Of a stretch of 64,000 bases of DNA, positions 22,414-34,844 are shown piece after piece. How positions within the stretch are numbered: the first letter of the stretch is position 1; each line of letters starts with the position of its first letter. The stretch is from Capsicum annuum. Lineage: Eukaryota > Streptophyta > Magnoliopsida > Solanales > Solanaceae. The position numbers and the translations under genes are program-made. The stretch spans positions 19,377,554 to 19,441,553 of the forward strand of contig NC_061119.1 of the NCBI RefSeq assembly GCF_002878395.1. Reading direction: 5' to 3'. The notes under the pieces are model-generated. The model ran no database searches. It was not told the origin of the DNA and saw only the letters and a list, made by a program, of their open reading frames with translations.

Positions 22414-24930
22414 TGTAACACCACGCAAAAAAACTAAGCTTAACTCATTCCGTTAAAGCTTGAAAGGAGGATCCAGACTTAGAAATTTCAGCTAAATGTT
22501 TATACCTAGAATTATTTTAGCCTTCATAATTTGGCAATCTTATTTTATGACCCTTATGACCTTAAAATGTTGATCTATAGATTGATTCATGATCAGGTGT
22601 GCCAATAGGTCACTTCGAGTGAGATTCAGATTTTTTAGACCTTGTTTGAACCATATTTAAGTGGCCAAAATAGTGGGTCAACGCGATCTCAATGCGTCGC
22701 CCATCGCGTCAATGGATAATTTTCCCTAACTTTCAGTGCACTTCTGGTGAACCAACGCAAACTCGACATGGCACGTTGGTCATTAAGTTAATGTCATTGA
22801 TGTGGTGCATCGGTCTTCGCATCATTGGACACATTTTTAGTCATTAAAAAATTCCGCATCCAGAGGTGTATTAGGTTCATTTTCCCACCCTTAATCAGCC
22901 CCAAAAACACGAAATTCATCTCTCAATAAGTAAAATATACTCACTTTCTCTCCAATCCACTCAAGAACAAACTCTAAGCCATCAAATTCAAGATACAAGT
23001 CTCAAGGAATTAACCACAACTTTTAGAGAGTTAACAACCAAGGTATGTTAGGTGTTCATTCAAGGGTTTCCTTCCACCCTTGGAGTTTAAGAAACCTTTT
23101 TAAATCACAAGTTGACTTTTTTTCATGAATTTCATGTTGAATTTGATTGTCTTCATGATTATGATATAGTTGGGTTTATAATCTATGATTAATTACATGT
23201 TTCATGAGAAATAAATAGTATGTGTGTGATTACAATATGGTTTTATGTTAAAAACCAAGGGATTTGTGAGTTTGGAATTACGACCATGATACTTGCATGT
23301 TGATTAGTATTATGTGCATAAACTATGCTCCCCAAGTTTTTGATAAAATATTCATGTTAGTTGAATAGTGAAATCACAACATGTTAGTATGTATACAAGT
23401 TCATGCAATGCAAGTATTTGCTAAAATGTCTCAATGAATGAATTATGACAAAGTGACTAGTTATTAGGTTTTCAAGATTATGTTATATTTTTACTATCTA
23501 TGCTATCGAGTCCTGGGGGTATCTTATACCTGACAATCTAGCTGCTACCTAGATTTACAGTAGTTTCAGGATATTCTCAGTGATGTCACGTATAGTAGTA
23601 CTCAGTATATTCATTCAGTTCATAGAACTCAGTGAACTCCATCCAGTTCAGCTAGACAGCAAGATCAGTAACAATTCAATCAAGCCTAGTGCAGTCTAGA
23701 AATCAGTTTAGTGTCTATTTAGTTAGGAATAGGAATCAGCACCAAGCAAACCCAGGGATGGGGGCATTCCTGTCAGTAAAAAGGGTTTGACTCTTGGTAG
23801 CAATCTCGGCATTACAAAACTATGTAGCCAGCGTAGTCTAAGATATCTTCCTTCTAGTCAAGGGTTTATACATCTCGTATGAGTTTTCCTGCCAGTGAGG
23901 GTTTACAAAAAGGCTACCTTCCAAAGAGGGTTAACTCATAGCCATTGTTAGTATCCCTTGGAAAGGTTCTAATACCCTACCAACAGGGGTCACAGGTTGG
24001 ACCCCAACTCAGTTCATAATCGGGGTATGTCGGTTAGATGAACACTCCCACAATTTTAGTTTCAAACTCATTATAAAACCTCAGTCCAGTATCAAAATCA
24101 AAACTATCAAATATAATCACCCAACTCAGTTTAGAACTCAGTTCAGTTCTATTGAATCAGGACTGTCAGAAACAGTCACTCAGTTAATAGTAAAATAATA
24201 TTAGTAAACTTAGATATCAGTCATTAGGTTTTTCAGAACTCACTATCCAGTATTAAATGTGATCTCAGTTATAGTATACGTAGTTCTTTGCACAGCATTG
24301 CATAATTAGCATTTTACAGTAGTTTTATATATACATGTACTTACACTCAGTTATATTTATGATTTCTTAGCTAGTTACTATTCATGCATATGAACCCCCT
24401 GCATTCAGCCTTACCTCACCTAGCATACCAGTACATTCAAAGTACTGATGCATACCTTTCTTGTGCACTATGATGTCTTATATGATAGGTTCAAACACGT
24501 GGGCTCCTAACCATACCTAGCAGCCCAGATTATCAGCAACAGATATAGCGATGAGTCCTTATAGTTTGAGGATAGAGTGTTATTTTAGTTATCAGTACTT
24601 AGTAGTCAAAGTTAGTTGGGGACTTGTACCATCAACTCCATAATAAAAGTTCAGTTAGAGACTCTTTAGAATAGATTGTTTTAGACAGTTTAGTTAGAGG
24701 TCTTCAGATTAGATCATTTCAGACAGTTGTTCAATTTTTATTATTGATTTATCAGTATTTAGTGTTTGATTTTAGTTATGAACCTTATGACAGATTCAGC
24801 CTAATTTTTGCTTTATTACAGAGTTATTATTATTCAGTGATTTTAGTAAGTACCAGTCATGGGTTAGCTTGTGGTCCTTTGGGATTATGATCATCGTGTG
24901 ACATTCGGGGTACAGACTCGGGGCATTACA
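22414..24930 (+). repeat. E6 5' LTR
   Basis: Starts TGTAACACCACGC and ends GGGGCATTACA before the primer site. It carries the family-wide blocks CTATCGAGTCCTGGGGGTAT (23504), ACCCAGGGATGGGG (23750) and CAGTCATGGGTTAGCTTGTG (24854). Its U3 has CGATCTCAATGCGTCGCCCATCGCG-like sequence (22685) in place of the long tandem repeats of E4 and E7. Confidence 0.92.
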
Positions 24931-24934
24931 AACT

Positions 24935-24947
24935 TGGTATCAGAGCC
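24935..24947 (+). other. E6 primer binding site (initiator tRNA-Met type)
   Basis: TGGTATCAGAGCC, an exact standard site, four bases past the LTR end. Confidence 0.93.
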
Positions 24948-25152
24948 TAAGTTTTAACAGAGTCCTAGAAAGTTTGAAATCCATGTCATATAGATCCTTA
25001 TGCATGGATGTGTAGCACGCCACACTTATGAACAAGTGGCTTTGAGGCGTTTTAGGAAAAGTTTCCCTTTTTTCAATATTCATATCATGCGAGTGAGCAT
25101 GAGCTCAAGTTAAACTCCCAGTATAATTCTTTTTCTCTTTCATTTATAGAAT
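24948..25152 (+). other. E6 leader
   Basis: Non-coding leader similar to those of E4 and E7 up to the gag start at 25153. Confidence 0.7.
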
Positions 25153-26345
25153 ATGCCTCCCAAAATGAACAATGGAAAAAGAATAGGAGACCAGCCAGCA
25201 CCTCCGTCCATTCAGGCAGATCCCCTGGATGAGTATGTCTCCCACACAGAATTTAGAAAAGCTTTCACCACTCTAGCTCATTCTGTGCTAGCCCAAAATA
25301 AATGCCCAGCTGCTATTTTGGCCAAACCAGTGGTCAATACTGCTGCAGCTAGAATTTGAGACTTTACCCAAATGAATCCTTCAGCCTTTATTGGGTCTAA
25401 GTCAGATAAGGAGACACAAGAATTTCTTGATCAGGTAAAAAAAAGTCACAGATATTATGGGGGTGACGACAAGTGAGAATGCTGAGTTGGCCACATATCA
25501 GTTACAAGATATGGCTCACTTATGGTTTAAGTAGTGAAAGGTAGAGAGGGTCACAAATGCAAGGCTCATAGAATGGAAGGAGTTTGACACTATTTTTTTG
25601 GATAGTTCTTCCCACTGGAGTTGAGGAAAGCAAAGGTTTTGGAGTTCATTAATCTGAAGCAGGTCAATATGATAGTGAAAGAGTTTTCCCTTAAGTTTAC
25701 TTAGTTATCCAGATATGCCCCTCATGTGGTAGTTGATAGCAGATCTAAGATAAGTAAGTTTATGTCTGGGTGTCTAACAGTGTGATCAAGGAGTGCAGGA
25801 CCGCAATGCCGATTAAGGAGATAGACATACCCAGGCTCATGGTCCATGCTCAATAGATTGAAGAGGATAAAATAAGAAGAAGGAGAGGGAAAATAAGAGA
25901 CCTAGAATAGGTAGCTTCAACTTCACTCAGCCTAAGTCAGAGGGTTGAAATCATTCTTAGTTTTGCTTGAAATCTTTAGTTCCAACTCTATCCTTAGCCA
26001 GTGCTTTAGTGCTAAAATTTAGAGATGGCAATAAAGATAGGGCACCAGGCCCTAAACCTCAGGGTAGTGTTGGCAGTGCTTAAACAAATCCCCTTTGCTA
26101 GAGGTATAGCAGAAACCACCAAGGTGTCAGCAGGGCTGTAAGAGATGTATGTTTTAGATATGGTAAGCCAGGACACAGGGTTAGAGAGTGTCCTCAGGTA
26201 GGTTCGCAGAGTCACCATAATCTTCCTTCAGCTCAGTCTGATTATTCAAATCAGTAGGGTGCCGCTTCTAGTGCCACCAATGGGCAACTCCCAAAGAGGC
26301 TTTATGGACTTCAGTCATGATAGGATCAGGAAAGTTCTCCTAATA
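25153..26345 (+). pseudogene. E6 gag
   Basis: Starts MPPKMNNGKR, the MPP start typical of this group, then DEYVSHTEFRKAFTTLAHSV and a stop at 25357. After the stop the capsid part continues (FTQMNPSAF, EFLDQVK) with frameshifts near 25440, 25600 and 25780. A zinc knuckle CFRYGKPGHRVREC is at 26150-26191, with the second Cys changed to Tyr. Gag forms the virus-like particle and binds RNA. Collinear with E7 gag. Confidence 0.85.
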
Positions 26346-26825
26346 TGGTCACTGGTACATTACAAGTTTATTATTTGTACGTTTATGGTTTGCTAGATCC
26401 AGGAGCTTATTTGTCCTTCGTAACTCCTTATATAGCTAATAACTTTGGAGTTAATTCTAAAATCCTAGCAGAGCCCTTATGAGTCTCTACCCCAGTGGGT
26501 AAATCTATCATAGCCCGATGGGTATACAGGAACTGTCCGGTTATGGTATCTCATAAAGTCACATCAGCAGACTTAGTAGAATTAGAGATGACAAATTTTG
26601 ATGTCATTCTTAACATGGGATGGCTTCATTAATTTTATGCTTCAGTTGACTGCAATAATAGAGTTGTCCATTTACAGTTTCTAAATGAACCTATCCTTGA
26701 GTGGAGGGGTAGTACTTCAGCACTTAGAAATCAGCTTGTTTCCTACCTAAGGGCGAGAAAAATGATATCTAAGAGGTATGTCTATCATCTTGTTCGAGTT
26801 AAAGAATCTAGTTCAGATACCCCTA
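26346..26825 (+). pseudogene. E6 protease
   Basis: LDPGAYLSFVTPYIANNFGV at about 26393 gives the aspartic protease active-site region in its DPGA form, then STPVGKSIIARWVYRNC and VELEMTNFDVILNMGW. One stop is near 26480 and one near 26632. It would cut Gag-Pol into its parts. Confidence 0.85.
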
Positions 26826-27594
26826 ATCTTGAGTCAGTCTAGTAGTATGTGAATTTCCATATGTATTTCCCGAAGATCTTCCTGGAGCACCTCTCTAGCA
26901 GGAAATTAACTTTGGAATACACCTTCTTCCCGATACTCAACCTATCTCTATCCTGGCATATAGAATGGCCCCAGCAGAACTCAAAGAGTTAAAGGAGCAA
27001 TTGATGGATCTCCTAGATAAGGGATTCATCATACCCAGCGTATCCTCTTGGGGTGCACCAGTTCTATTCATGTGCAAGAAAGATAGTTCTCTTAGAATGT
27101 GTATAGACTACCATCAACTAAATAAAGTCACAATCAAGAACAAGTATCCACTTCTCAGAATCGATAAGTTGTTTGACTAGCTTCAGGATGCTAGCTACTT
27201 TTGTAAGATAGACCTCAGATCAGGCTATCACCTGCTCAGAGTCAGAGAATATGACATTCTAAAGATAGCTTTCAAAACTTGTTATGGTCACTTAAAATTC
27301 CTAGTTATGTTATTTGGTCTTACCAATGCTCCAGCAGCCTTCATGGACTTGATAAATCGCGTGTTCAAGTAGTACTTAGACATGTTCGTCATAGTCTTTA
27401 TTGATGACGTTCTTTTCTACTCTCGCAGTGAACATAATCATGAAAACCATCTCAGAATAGTATTATAAACTCTCAGAGCCTATCAGTTGTTCACCAAATT
27501 TTGTAAGTGCGAATTTTAGCTAAGTTCAATAGCTTTTCTTGGTCATATAGTTTCCGATGGTGGTATTAGAGTTCATTCTCGAAAGACCAAAGCT
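26826..27594 (+). pseudogene. E6 reverse transcriptase
   Basis: Frame 26965-27180 reads [34 protein letters not shown] and [14 protein letters not shown]. After a stop it continues through [13 protein letters not shown] to the catalytic box FIDD at 27397-27408, with both Asp residues, then [11 protein letters not shown]. Stops are near 27178, 27370 and 27466. Confidence 0.9.
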
Positions 27595-28210
27595 GTGAGA
27601 AACTGGCTGAAACCCATCTCTACATTAGATATTAGGAGTTTCTTAGGTTTGGCTGGCTATTACCCATGGTTTATTAAAGGATTTTCATCCATTGCATCCC
27701 CCATGTCTAGATTGACTCAGAAAAAAGTCAAGTTTCAATGGTCAGATTCTTATGAGAAGATTTTTCAGGAGTTAAAGACTCGACTCATTACAACCCCAGT
27801 TTTGACTTTACCAGATGGTTCAGATGGATTTGTGGTATATTTTTATGCTTTCAGAGTTGGTGTAGGATGTGTTTTGATGTAGAGAGTTAAGGTCATAGCC
27901 TATGCCTCTAGACAGCTTAAGCCCCATGAACAGAATTACCCCACTTATGATCTTGAGTTAGCAGTTGTCGTGTTTTCCTAAAAAATTTAGAGGCATTATT
28001 TGTATGGGGTACATATGGATGTGTTTACAGACTACTAAATCCTGCAGTATGTATTTTCTTGGAAAGACCTGAACCTACATCGGAGAAGATGGTTAGAGTT
28101 GTTGAAATAATATGACATGAGTGTTTTATATCATTCGGGCAAGACCAATATAGTGGCTGATACTCTCAGTAGGATGTCTATGGGTAGTGTTGCTAACGTA
28201 GAGGATGGTA
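27595..28210 (+). pseudogene. E6 RNase H and tether
   Basis: Frame 27595-27882 spans RSFLGLAGYYPWFI to VVYFYAF; the first catalytic Asp of YYDAS is changed to Tyr. [10 protein letters not shown] (about 27952) keeps the Glu, MDVFTDY follows, and NIVADTLS (about 28150) keeps the last Asp. The tether follows in 28117-28410. Confidence 0.87.
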
Positions 28211-29290
28211 AGAAGAAAATAGTTCAGGAAGTTCATCAGCCTGCCCCACTAGGTATTCGCTTAGTCGATTTAGCAGAGGGTAGCGTATGGGTGCAGAAAA
28301 TTTCAGAATTCTCTTTGATTTCTGAGGTAAAAGAAAAGCATAACAGGGATCCCAGTTTAGTTAAACTAAAAGAGTCAGTCAGAGATCATAAAGTAGAGGT
28401 TTTCTCCTAAGGGGGAGATAATGTGTTACGTTTCTAGGGTAGACTATGTGTGCCATGTGTGGATGGTGTGAGATAAAAGATTCTTGCAGAGGCGCATTGA
28501 GCATGTTACTCGATTTACCCAGGGCCACTAACATGTACCGCAATATATGGGAGGTCTATTGATGGAGTGGGATAAAGAGAGACATTACAGAGTTTGTGGC
28601 TAAGTGCTCTACATGTCAGTAGGTCAAGATTGAGCATCAAAAGCCTATTGGGTCTATGCAAGAGTTCAGTGTTACCACATGGAAGTGGGAGTAAGTGAAC
28701 ATGGATTTTGTGATGGGTTTACCCCATACTCTCCACCAACATGATTCAATTTGGTTCATAGTAGACTAGATGACCAAATCAGCTTATTTCTTACCAGTTC
28801 ATACCTTTTATCCAGCCGAGGATTATGCCAAGCTCTATGTTAAAGAGTTAGTCATATTGCACAGAGTTCCATTGTCCATTATTTCAGATAAAGGTACGCA
28901 TTCACCTCTTATTTCTGGAAAGCCTTCTTAGTACCCAAGTTTACCTCAGTACAGCCTTTCACCCTCAGACAGATAATCAAGAAGAAAGGACGATCTAGAC
29001 TCTAGAATATACGTTAAGAGCGTGCGCCATTGACTTTAAGAGTAGTTAGGATGACCAATTGCCTTTAATTGAGTTTGCATATAATTGCAGTTATCATTCC
29101 AGCATCAGATGACTGTGTTTTAGGTGCTCTATGGGAGAATATATAGATCCCCCATTGTTTGGTTTGAAGTGGGTGAGGCCACAGTGGTAGGACCTAACTT
29201 GGTATTTGATGCTTTAGAAAAAGTTTAGTTGATCAAGGAAAGGCTTAAGACATCTCAGAGCAGACAAAAATCGTATGCCGATGTGTGAAA
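28211..29290 (+). pseudogene. E6 integrase
   Basis: The zinc region at about 28490-28625 is frameshifted. The core starts VNMDFVMGLPHTLHQHDS-like at about 28697 (first Asp). The second Asp lies in ISDKGT near 28890, followed by a frameshift and a small deletion. A Glu-containing RTI/DDL-like stretch is near 28985. The C-terminal half is IEFAYNCSYHS near 29070. Too damaged to act. Confidence 0.83.
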
Positions 29291-29741
29291 CAAGGATCTT
29301 GAGTTTGAGATTAAAGACTTTGTGTATTTGAATATCTCTCCTATGAAGGGAGTAAAGAGGTTTAGCAAGAAGGGGAAATTCAGTCCCCGATATGTCGATC
29401 CTTACCAAATTCTCAGCCATTTCAAAAAGGTAGCTTACAAGATTGAGTTGCCTTCAGACTTAGATTTAGTGCACTAAGTGTTTCATGTCTCCTTGCTAAA
29501 GAAGTGCATAGGTGACCCAGCAGTTGTAGTCCCGATAGATGGCATTGATGTCCAGAACAACCTCTTTTATGAGGAAATCCCAATTAAAATTCTTGATTTT
29601 CAGGTTCGCAAACTAAGGAACAAAGAGGTTCCTTTAGTCAAAGTTTTTTGGTGGAATCAGTCTATTAAGAGAGCTACTTGGGAAGCAGAAGCAGATATGC
29701 GGACCAAGTATCCTCACATCTTCTCTGCAAACTCTAGCTAA
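29291..29741 (+). pseudogene. E6 integrase C-terminus and chromodomain-like tail
   Basis: KKGKFSPRYVDPYQILSHF at about 29370 is the C-terminal domain. Frame 29478-29741 reads FHVSLLKKCIGDPAVVVPI, then the chromodomain-like tail ILDFQVRKLRNKEVPL, VFWWNQSIKRATWEAEADM and KYPHIF. This tail is the cleanest in the window. Confidence 0.9.
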
Positions 29742-30026
29742 GCTTAAGGTAAAAAATTTTCTTGAATTTACTCAGATTACCTTTACAACTCTGTATCGAT
29801 TCTGTTGCATACCATTCTTATGTCATGCATACCTTCAGGAAATAGCTCAGTCATTTGTCATGTCTTCAGAACTCGGTCATGCTTCAGTTATGCATGTCAG
29901 TATGATAGTTTAGTAAATCAGTAGATTTAGTCATAAAATCATGCTTCAGTTGTTCATGATCAGTATATAAATTTAGTTTATTAGTATTCTAAGCTTAGTT
30001 AGTATCCTTCGAGGAAAATTGTTCCT
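29742..30026 (+). other. E6 3' untranslated region
   Basis: Non-coding, rich in CATGC and CAGT words, ending TCCTTCGAGGAAAATTG before the purine tract. Confidence 0.65.
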
Positions 30027-30036
30027 AAGGGGGAGA
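30027..30036 (+). other. E6 polypurine tract
   Basis: AAGGGGGAGA, three bases before the 3' LTR start. Confidence 0.88.
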
Positions 30037-30039
30037 TAT

Positions 30040-32462
30040 TGTAAGACCCCGCAAAAATCCTAACTCAGTCCGTTAAAGCTTGAAAGGAGATCCCAGACTT
30101 AGAAATTTCAGCTAAGTGTTTATACCTAGAATTATTTTAGCCTTCATAATTTGGCGATCTTATTTTACAACCCTCATGATCTTAAAATGTCGATCATTGG
30201 ATTGAATCATGATTAAGTGTGTCAATAGGCCACTTTGGGTGAGTTTTAGATTTTTTATACCTTGTTTGAATCATATTCAAGTGGCCAAAATAGTGGGTCG
30301 ACGTGATCTCAATGCGTCGTGTCGCCCATCGCGTCGACAGATAATTTTCCCCAGCTTTCAGTGCAATTCCAATGAACCAATGTGAACTCGACACTGTGCA
30401 TTGGTCTGTGCGTCACTGGGCACATTTTCAGTCATAAAAAAACTATGCATCCAGAGGGGTATTAGGGTCATTTTCCCTCCCTTAATCATCCCTAAAAACA
30501 CAAAATTCAACCCTCAATAAGCAAAATAAACTCACTTTCTCTCAAATCCTCTCAAGAACAAACCCTAAACCATTAAATTTGAGATCCAAGTCTCAATGAA
30601 TTCACCACAACTTTCAGAGAATTAACAAACAAGGTATGTTAATCACAAGTTGATTTCTTTCATGAATTTTATATTGAATTTGATTGTCTTCATGATTATG
30701 ATGTAGTTGGGTTTATAATCCACGATTATTTACAAGTTTTATGAAAAATAAATTGCATGTGTGTGATTACTATATAGTTTCATGTTAAAAACCCTGGGAT
30801 TTATGAATTTGAAATTGTTATCATGATGCTTCCGTGTTGATTAGTATTATGTGCATAAACTATGCTCTCCAAGTGTTTGATAAATTGTTCATGTTAGTTG
30901 ACTAGTGAAATAACAACATTTTAGTATGTATACAAGTTCATGCCATACAAGTGTTTGCTAAAATGCCTCAATGAATGAATTGTGACAAAGTAACTAATTA
31001 TCAAGTTATCAAGATTATGTTATGATTTTACTATCTATGCTATCGAGTCTTGGGGGTATCTAATACTCAACAATCTAGTTGTTACCTAGATTTACAGTAT
31101 TTTCAGGATAGTCTTAGTGATATCACGTGTAGTAGTACTTAGTCAGTAACAGAACTCAGTATACTCAATTAGTAACAGAACTCAGTATATTCAGTTAGTG
31201 AATAGAACTCAGTGAACTCAGTCTAGTTTAGCTAGACAGCACGATTAATAACAGTTTGGTCAAGCCTAGTACATTCTCGAAAATAGTTCAGTGTTTATTC
31301 CATTGGGAGTAGGGATCAGTATCGATCGAACCCAGGGATGGGGCTATTTCTTTCAGTAAAAAGGGTTTGACTCTTAGTAGCAGCCCCTGTATTACAAAAC
31401 TACGTAACCAACATAGGTTGAGATATCTTTCTACCATTTTAGGGTTGATACATCTCGTACGAGTTTTCCTACCAATGAGGGTTGACAAAAGGGCTTCCTG
31501 CCAGAGAGGGTTATTTCATAGCCATTGTTAGTATCCCTTGGGAAGGTGCTAACACCCTTCCTACTGGAGTTACAGGTTGGACCCTAACTCAGTTCATAAT
31601 CAGGGTATGTTGGTTAGATGAACACTCCTACAGACTTAGTTTTAAACTCAGTATAAAACCTTATTTCAGTATCAAAATTAAGATTGTTAGATACAGTTAC
31701 CTAACTCAGTTTAGAACTCAGTCCAGTTCTACAGAATCAGGACTGACAAAAACAGTCACTCAGTTAACAGTAATACAATATCAGTAAACTCAGATATCAG
31801 TTATTCAGTTTTTTAGAACTCACTATCCAGTATTAAATATGATCTCAGTTACAGTATATATAGTTATATGCATAGCATTGCATAATGAGAATTTTACAGC
31901 AATTTCAAAAATATATGTACTCGCACTCAGTTATATTCATGATTTCTAAGCTAGTTACTATTCATGCATATGAACCCCTGCATTCAGCCTTTCCTTACCT
32001 ATCATACCAGTAAATTTAAAGTATTGATGCATACCTTTATTTTACTCTATGATGTCTTATATCATAGGTTCAGATGCGAGGGCTCCTGACCATACCGAGC
32101 AGCCAGATTATTAACAGCAGATTTAGTGTTGAGTCCTCATAGTTCTAGGATATAGTAGTATTTCAGTTATCAGTACTTCAGTTAGTTAAGGTCTTATCCC
32201 ATCAACTTCATATCCAGACTATTCAGTTAGAGGCTCTTCAGAATAGATTATTTTAGATAGTTGTTCAGTTTTCAATATTTATTAATCAGTATTCAGATTT
32301 TGATTTCAGTTATTAAATTTATGGAAGATTTAGCCTAATTTCTGCATTATTATAGAGTTATTATTATTTAGTAATTGCAGCAGGTACCAGTCATGGGTTA
32401 GCTTGTGGTCCTTCAAGATTATGAGCACAGTGTAACATCTGGGGTACAGACTCGAGCGTTAC
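30040..32462 (+). repeat. E6 3' LTR
   Basis: Starts TGTAAGACCCCGC. Collinear with 22414-24930 with indels, including loss of the segment around 23040-23110 and gain of short tandem units at 31143-31225. It ends CTCGAGCGTTAC and is followed by E5 LTR sequence (TCTCTATTGAAAT). Confidence 0.9.
31143..31225 (+). repeat. About 27-bp tandem units in E6 3' LTR
   Basis: AGTAACAGAACTCAGTATA-type units begin near 31143, 31170 and 31197. The 5' LTR has only one such unit near 23610, so the expansion happened after insertion or in the parent's 3' LTR. Confidence 0.65.
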
Positions 32463-32786
32463 CCGTTATCTCTATTGAAATAATTTATTGAAGACTAAGT
32501 GAATATTACTTCAAACTGTGGACTCCCATAAATCTTCAATGGAAGTGAGTTATTCCTCCAATTAGAGGATATTCCAATGTAGTCTTCACCAAAAATTGTA
32601 TACAGTATTTTATTCTCCAAGTATGGAGGCTATGAACACAAGAACAAAACCTAACTATTTGGCGAAGATGGAATATGATGAATAATTAGGGTTTGAGTCT
32701 TTTTTGTCCAAAAATTAGGATCAGCCATGTGCATTTCAAGTTCTTCCCTTGGGATTCAATCTTTCGCTAAGCCGCGATAGCACAGG
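32463..32786 (-). repeat. E5 3' LTR, piece 2 of 3
   Basis: Collinear with about 56415-56720 of the 5' LTR (shared GTATGGAGGCTATGAACACAAG). It ends GATAGCACAGG, where E7 was inserted. Confidence 0.92.
32782..32786. other. Left target-site duplication of E7 (ACAGG)
   Basis: ACAGG precedes the LTR edge; ATAGG follows the far edge at 50194-50198, one mismatch. The pair brackets all three LTRs and both internal regions. Confidence 0.75.
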
Positions 32787-33677
32787 TATAACGCTCCGAA
32801 TCTGGTACCCGAAATGCTACACAGTGCTCATGACCCCAAAGGACCACAAGCTAACCCATGACTGATATCTGTACTTGTATACTGCATAATATATGGTATA
32901 ATGCAGAAATATGAACTGAAAGGCCATAAGGTTCAAAACTATAACATAAGATCTGATAAATCGTAACATATGGATGGGGTATGAAATACCTAAAACAAAA
33001 CTGAAATAAGCTATCTGAACATACTATAGTCTGAAAAACCTATAAAACTTGACTGTTTGAATATGGAGTTGATGGGATAAGTCCCCAACTAACTCCAACT
33101 AATAAACTAATTAATGAGATAAATAAAAAATGATCCTATCCTTGAAGGATGAGGAGTCACTGCTAACTCTATCTGCGAATATCTAGAATCTACCGATGCT
33201 TTGGAGCTAGTATCTATGAACTTATGGTATAAGACACCATAGCACAAATACGTCGTACTTTGAATGGACTGGTATGCATGTGAGGTAGGCTGAATGCATG
33301 GGGTTCATATGCATGAACAATATTGTCTAACTGACTAAAATGAATGTGAGAATACATGCATGCATACATAGTAACTATATCTGAAATCATGATAACATGA
33401 GTTTACTGATAACTAACATGACTAATGACTGAGTTATTATAACTGATAATATGAGTGAAAGTATCTGACAGTCGTAAATCTGATGGAACTAGCTAAGTTC
33501 TGTACTGTATCTGATTTAACTGTATTTAACAGTCCAGATTCTGTAACAAAAAATTGTAGGAAATAGTCATCTAACCGATATGCCCCAAATGACGTATTAT
33601 AGCTGAAGTGGGGTCTAATTTGTGCCTTGATTAGAAGGGTGTCAATACCAGCCGCTGGTAAGGATAACATGTGAGTG

Positions 33678-33845
33678 ACCCTTAACTAGCAGGTTACTTT
33701 AATGAGAATAGTAGGAACCCTCAACTCGAAGGTTAATCCACCTCATCTACCCTCAACTAGCAGGTATAATGTCTCAACTTATGCTGACTACGTAGTTCTA
33801 GACCATAAGGATTGCTTTTAAGAATCACACCCTCAACTAGCAGGT
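33678..33845 (-). repeat. Spaced 17-bp motif, four copies, E7 left LTR
   Basis: ACCCTCAACTAGCAGGT or a near variant on the plus strand at 33678, 33717, 33749 and 33829. The same motif with similar spacing is in the middle LTR (41103, 41142, about 41174, 41253) and the right LTR (about 48523-48690). E4 and E6 LTRs have weaker versions (CTGCCAGYTAAGGGT and CTGCCAGTGAGGGT) at the matching place. Confidence 0.8.
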
Positions 33846-34751
33846 GAGTTCCCATCCTAGGGTTTACTCGGTGCTGAATCCTACTCCCATATGAATAAAC
33901 ACAGAACATGATTAACTGATCTAAACATGGATTGAGTTTACTAAATTCCGTGAACTGATGAAATACTATTTATATTTGACAACTGACTGAGTTTGTGAGA
34001 TTACTGAGGTTACTAATTTAATGAGCTTTCCTGAGTCACATGACTGACTGAGTTCTATGGATCAAGGCTTAATTGAGGATATCATGAAAACATGACACTT
34101 TCTCTAGGCATACAGCTAAATTGACGGGTACAAGTACCCCTAGGACTCGATGGAAAGAAACTAACAAAGCATGACTTTCTTGAATACACGACCAACATCA
34201 CAACCCATAATTCATTTATCGAGGCAATTCCTCAAACATGTGATATGCATAAGCTTGTACATAAATGGAGATTTCATAATATCATACTAGGCATTTAATC
34301 AAACACATAGTAGGTATAGTATCTGTAGACAACATTATACAACAAATAAACATCATGATTCAACTCTAATTTCATCATTCAAGGGTTTAATCATAGGTTC
34401 ACACGAATCTACATCTATACTAATCAATTCCACATAAAATTGATCATCCAACATGGATTAAAATTTAATTGGTTATTCTCAACATGGACAAAGCAACCCA
34501 ACATGAAATTCATAAAGAAATCCATACACTTAAGTTTTTAAAGAGATTCTTGGGCTTTATAGATGAAAGGAGACCATGAATGAAAACTATGCATATCTGG
34601 GTTGAGTTTTTTAAAGTTCTTGAACTTGAAGAATTAGAATCTCTTAGTTCTTGAAGAAGATTTGGATTTTGTTCTTGGGGATTAATCTTAGAGGGAAAAC
34701 CCTAATTTTGTTATAGTAGATAGATAATGAATTTTTCTGAGCTTTGGTTGG

Positions 34752-34770
34752 ATATAAATAGGTATATAAA
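34752..34770 (-). promoter_or_regulatory. Candidate TATA region of E7 left LTR
   Basis: On the minus strand TTTATATACCTATTTATAT lies just downstream of the 92-bp repeats and upstream of conserved leader-like sequence. The same segment is at about 41917-41935 and 49618-49640 in the other two LTRs. Candidate core promoter; the start of transcription is not known. Confidence 0.5.
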
Positions 34771-34844
34771 TGGGTGGTAAAAGATGAAAAATCCTCTTTA
34801 AAATGGCTTTAAAATAACTGAACAGAACATGTGACGATGGGTGC

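Larger units (their letters stand above)
22414..32462 (+). mobile_element. E6: full-length plus-strand chromovirus
   Basis: A 10.05-kb element with a 2517-bp 5' LTR, perfect tRNA-Met primer site, gag, protease, RT, RNase H, integrase, chromodomain-like tail, purine tract and a 2423-bp 3' LTR. It lies in the 3' LTR of E5; sequences on both sides continue that LTR. The flanking 5-mers (CATGA and about CCGTT) do not match well, so the target duplication is decayed or the right edge is off by a base or two. All frames carry stops. Confidence 0.9.
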
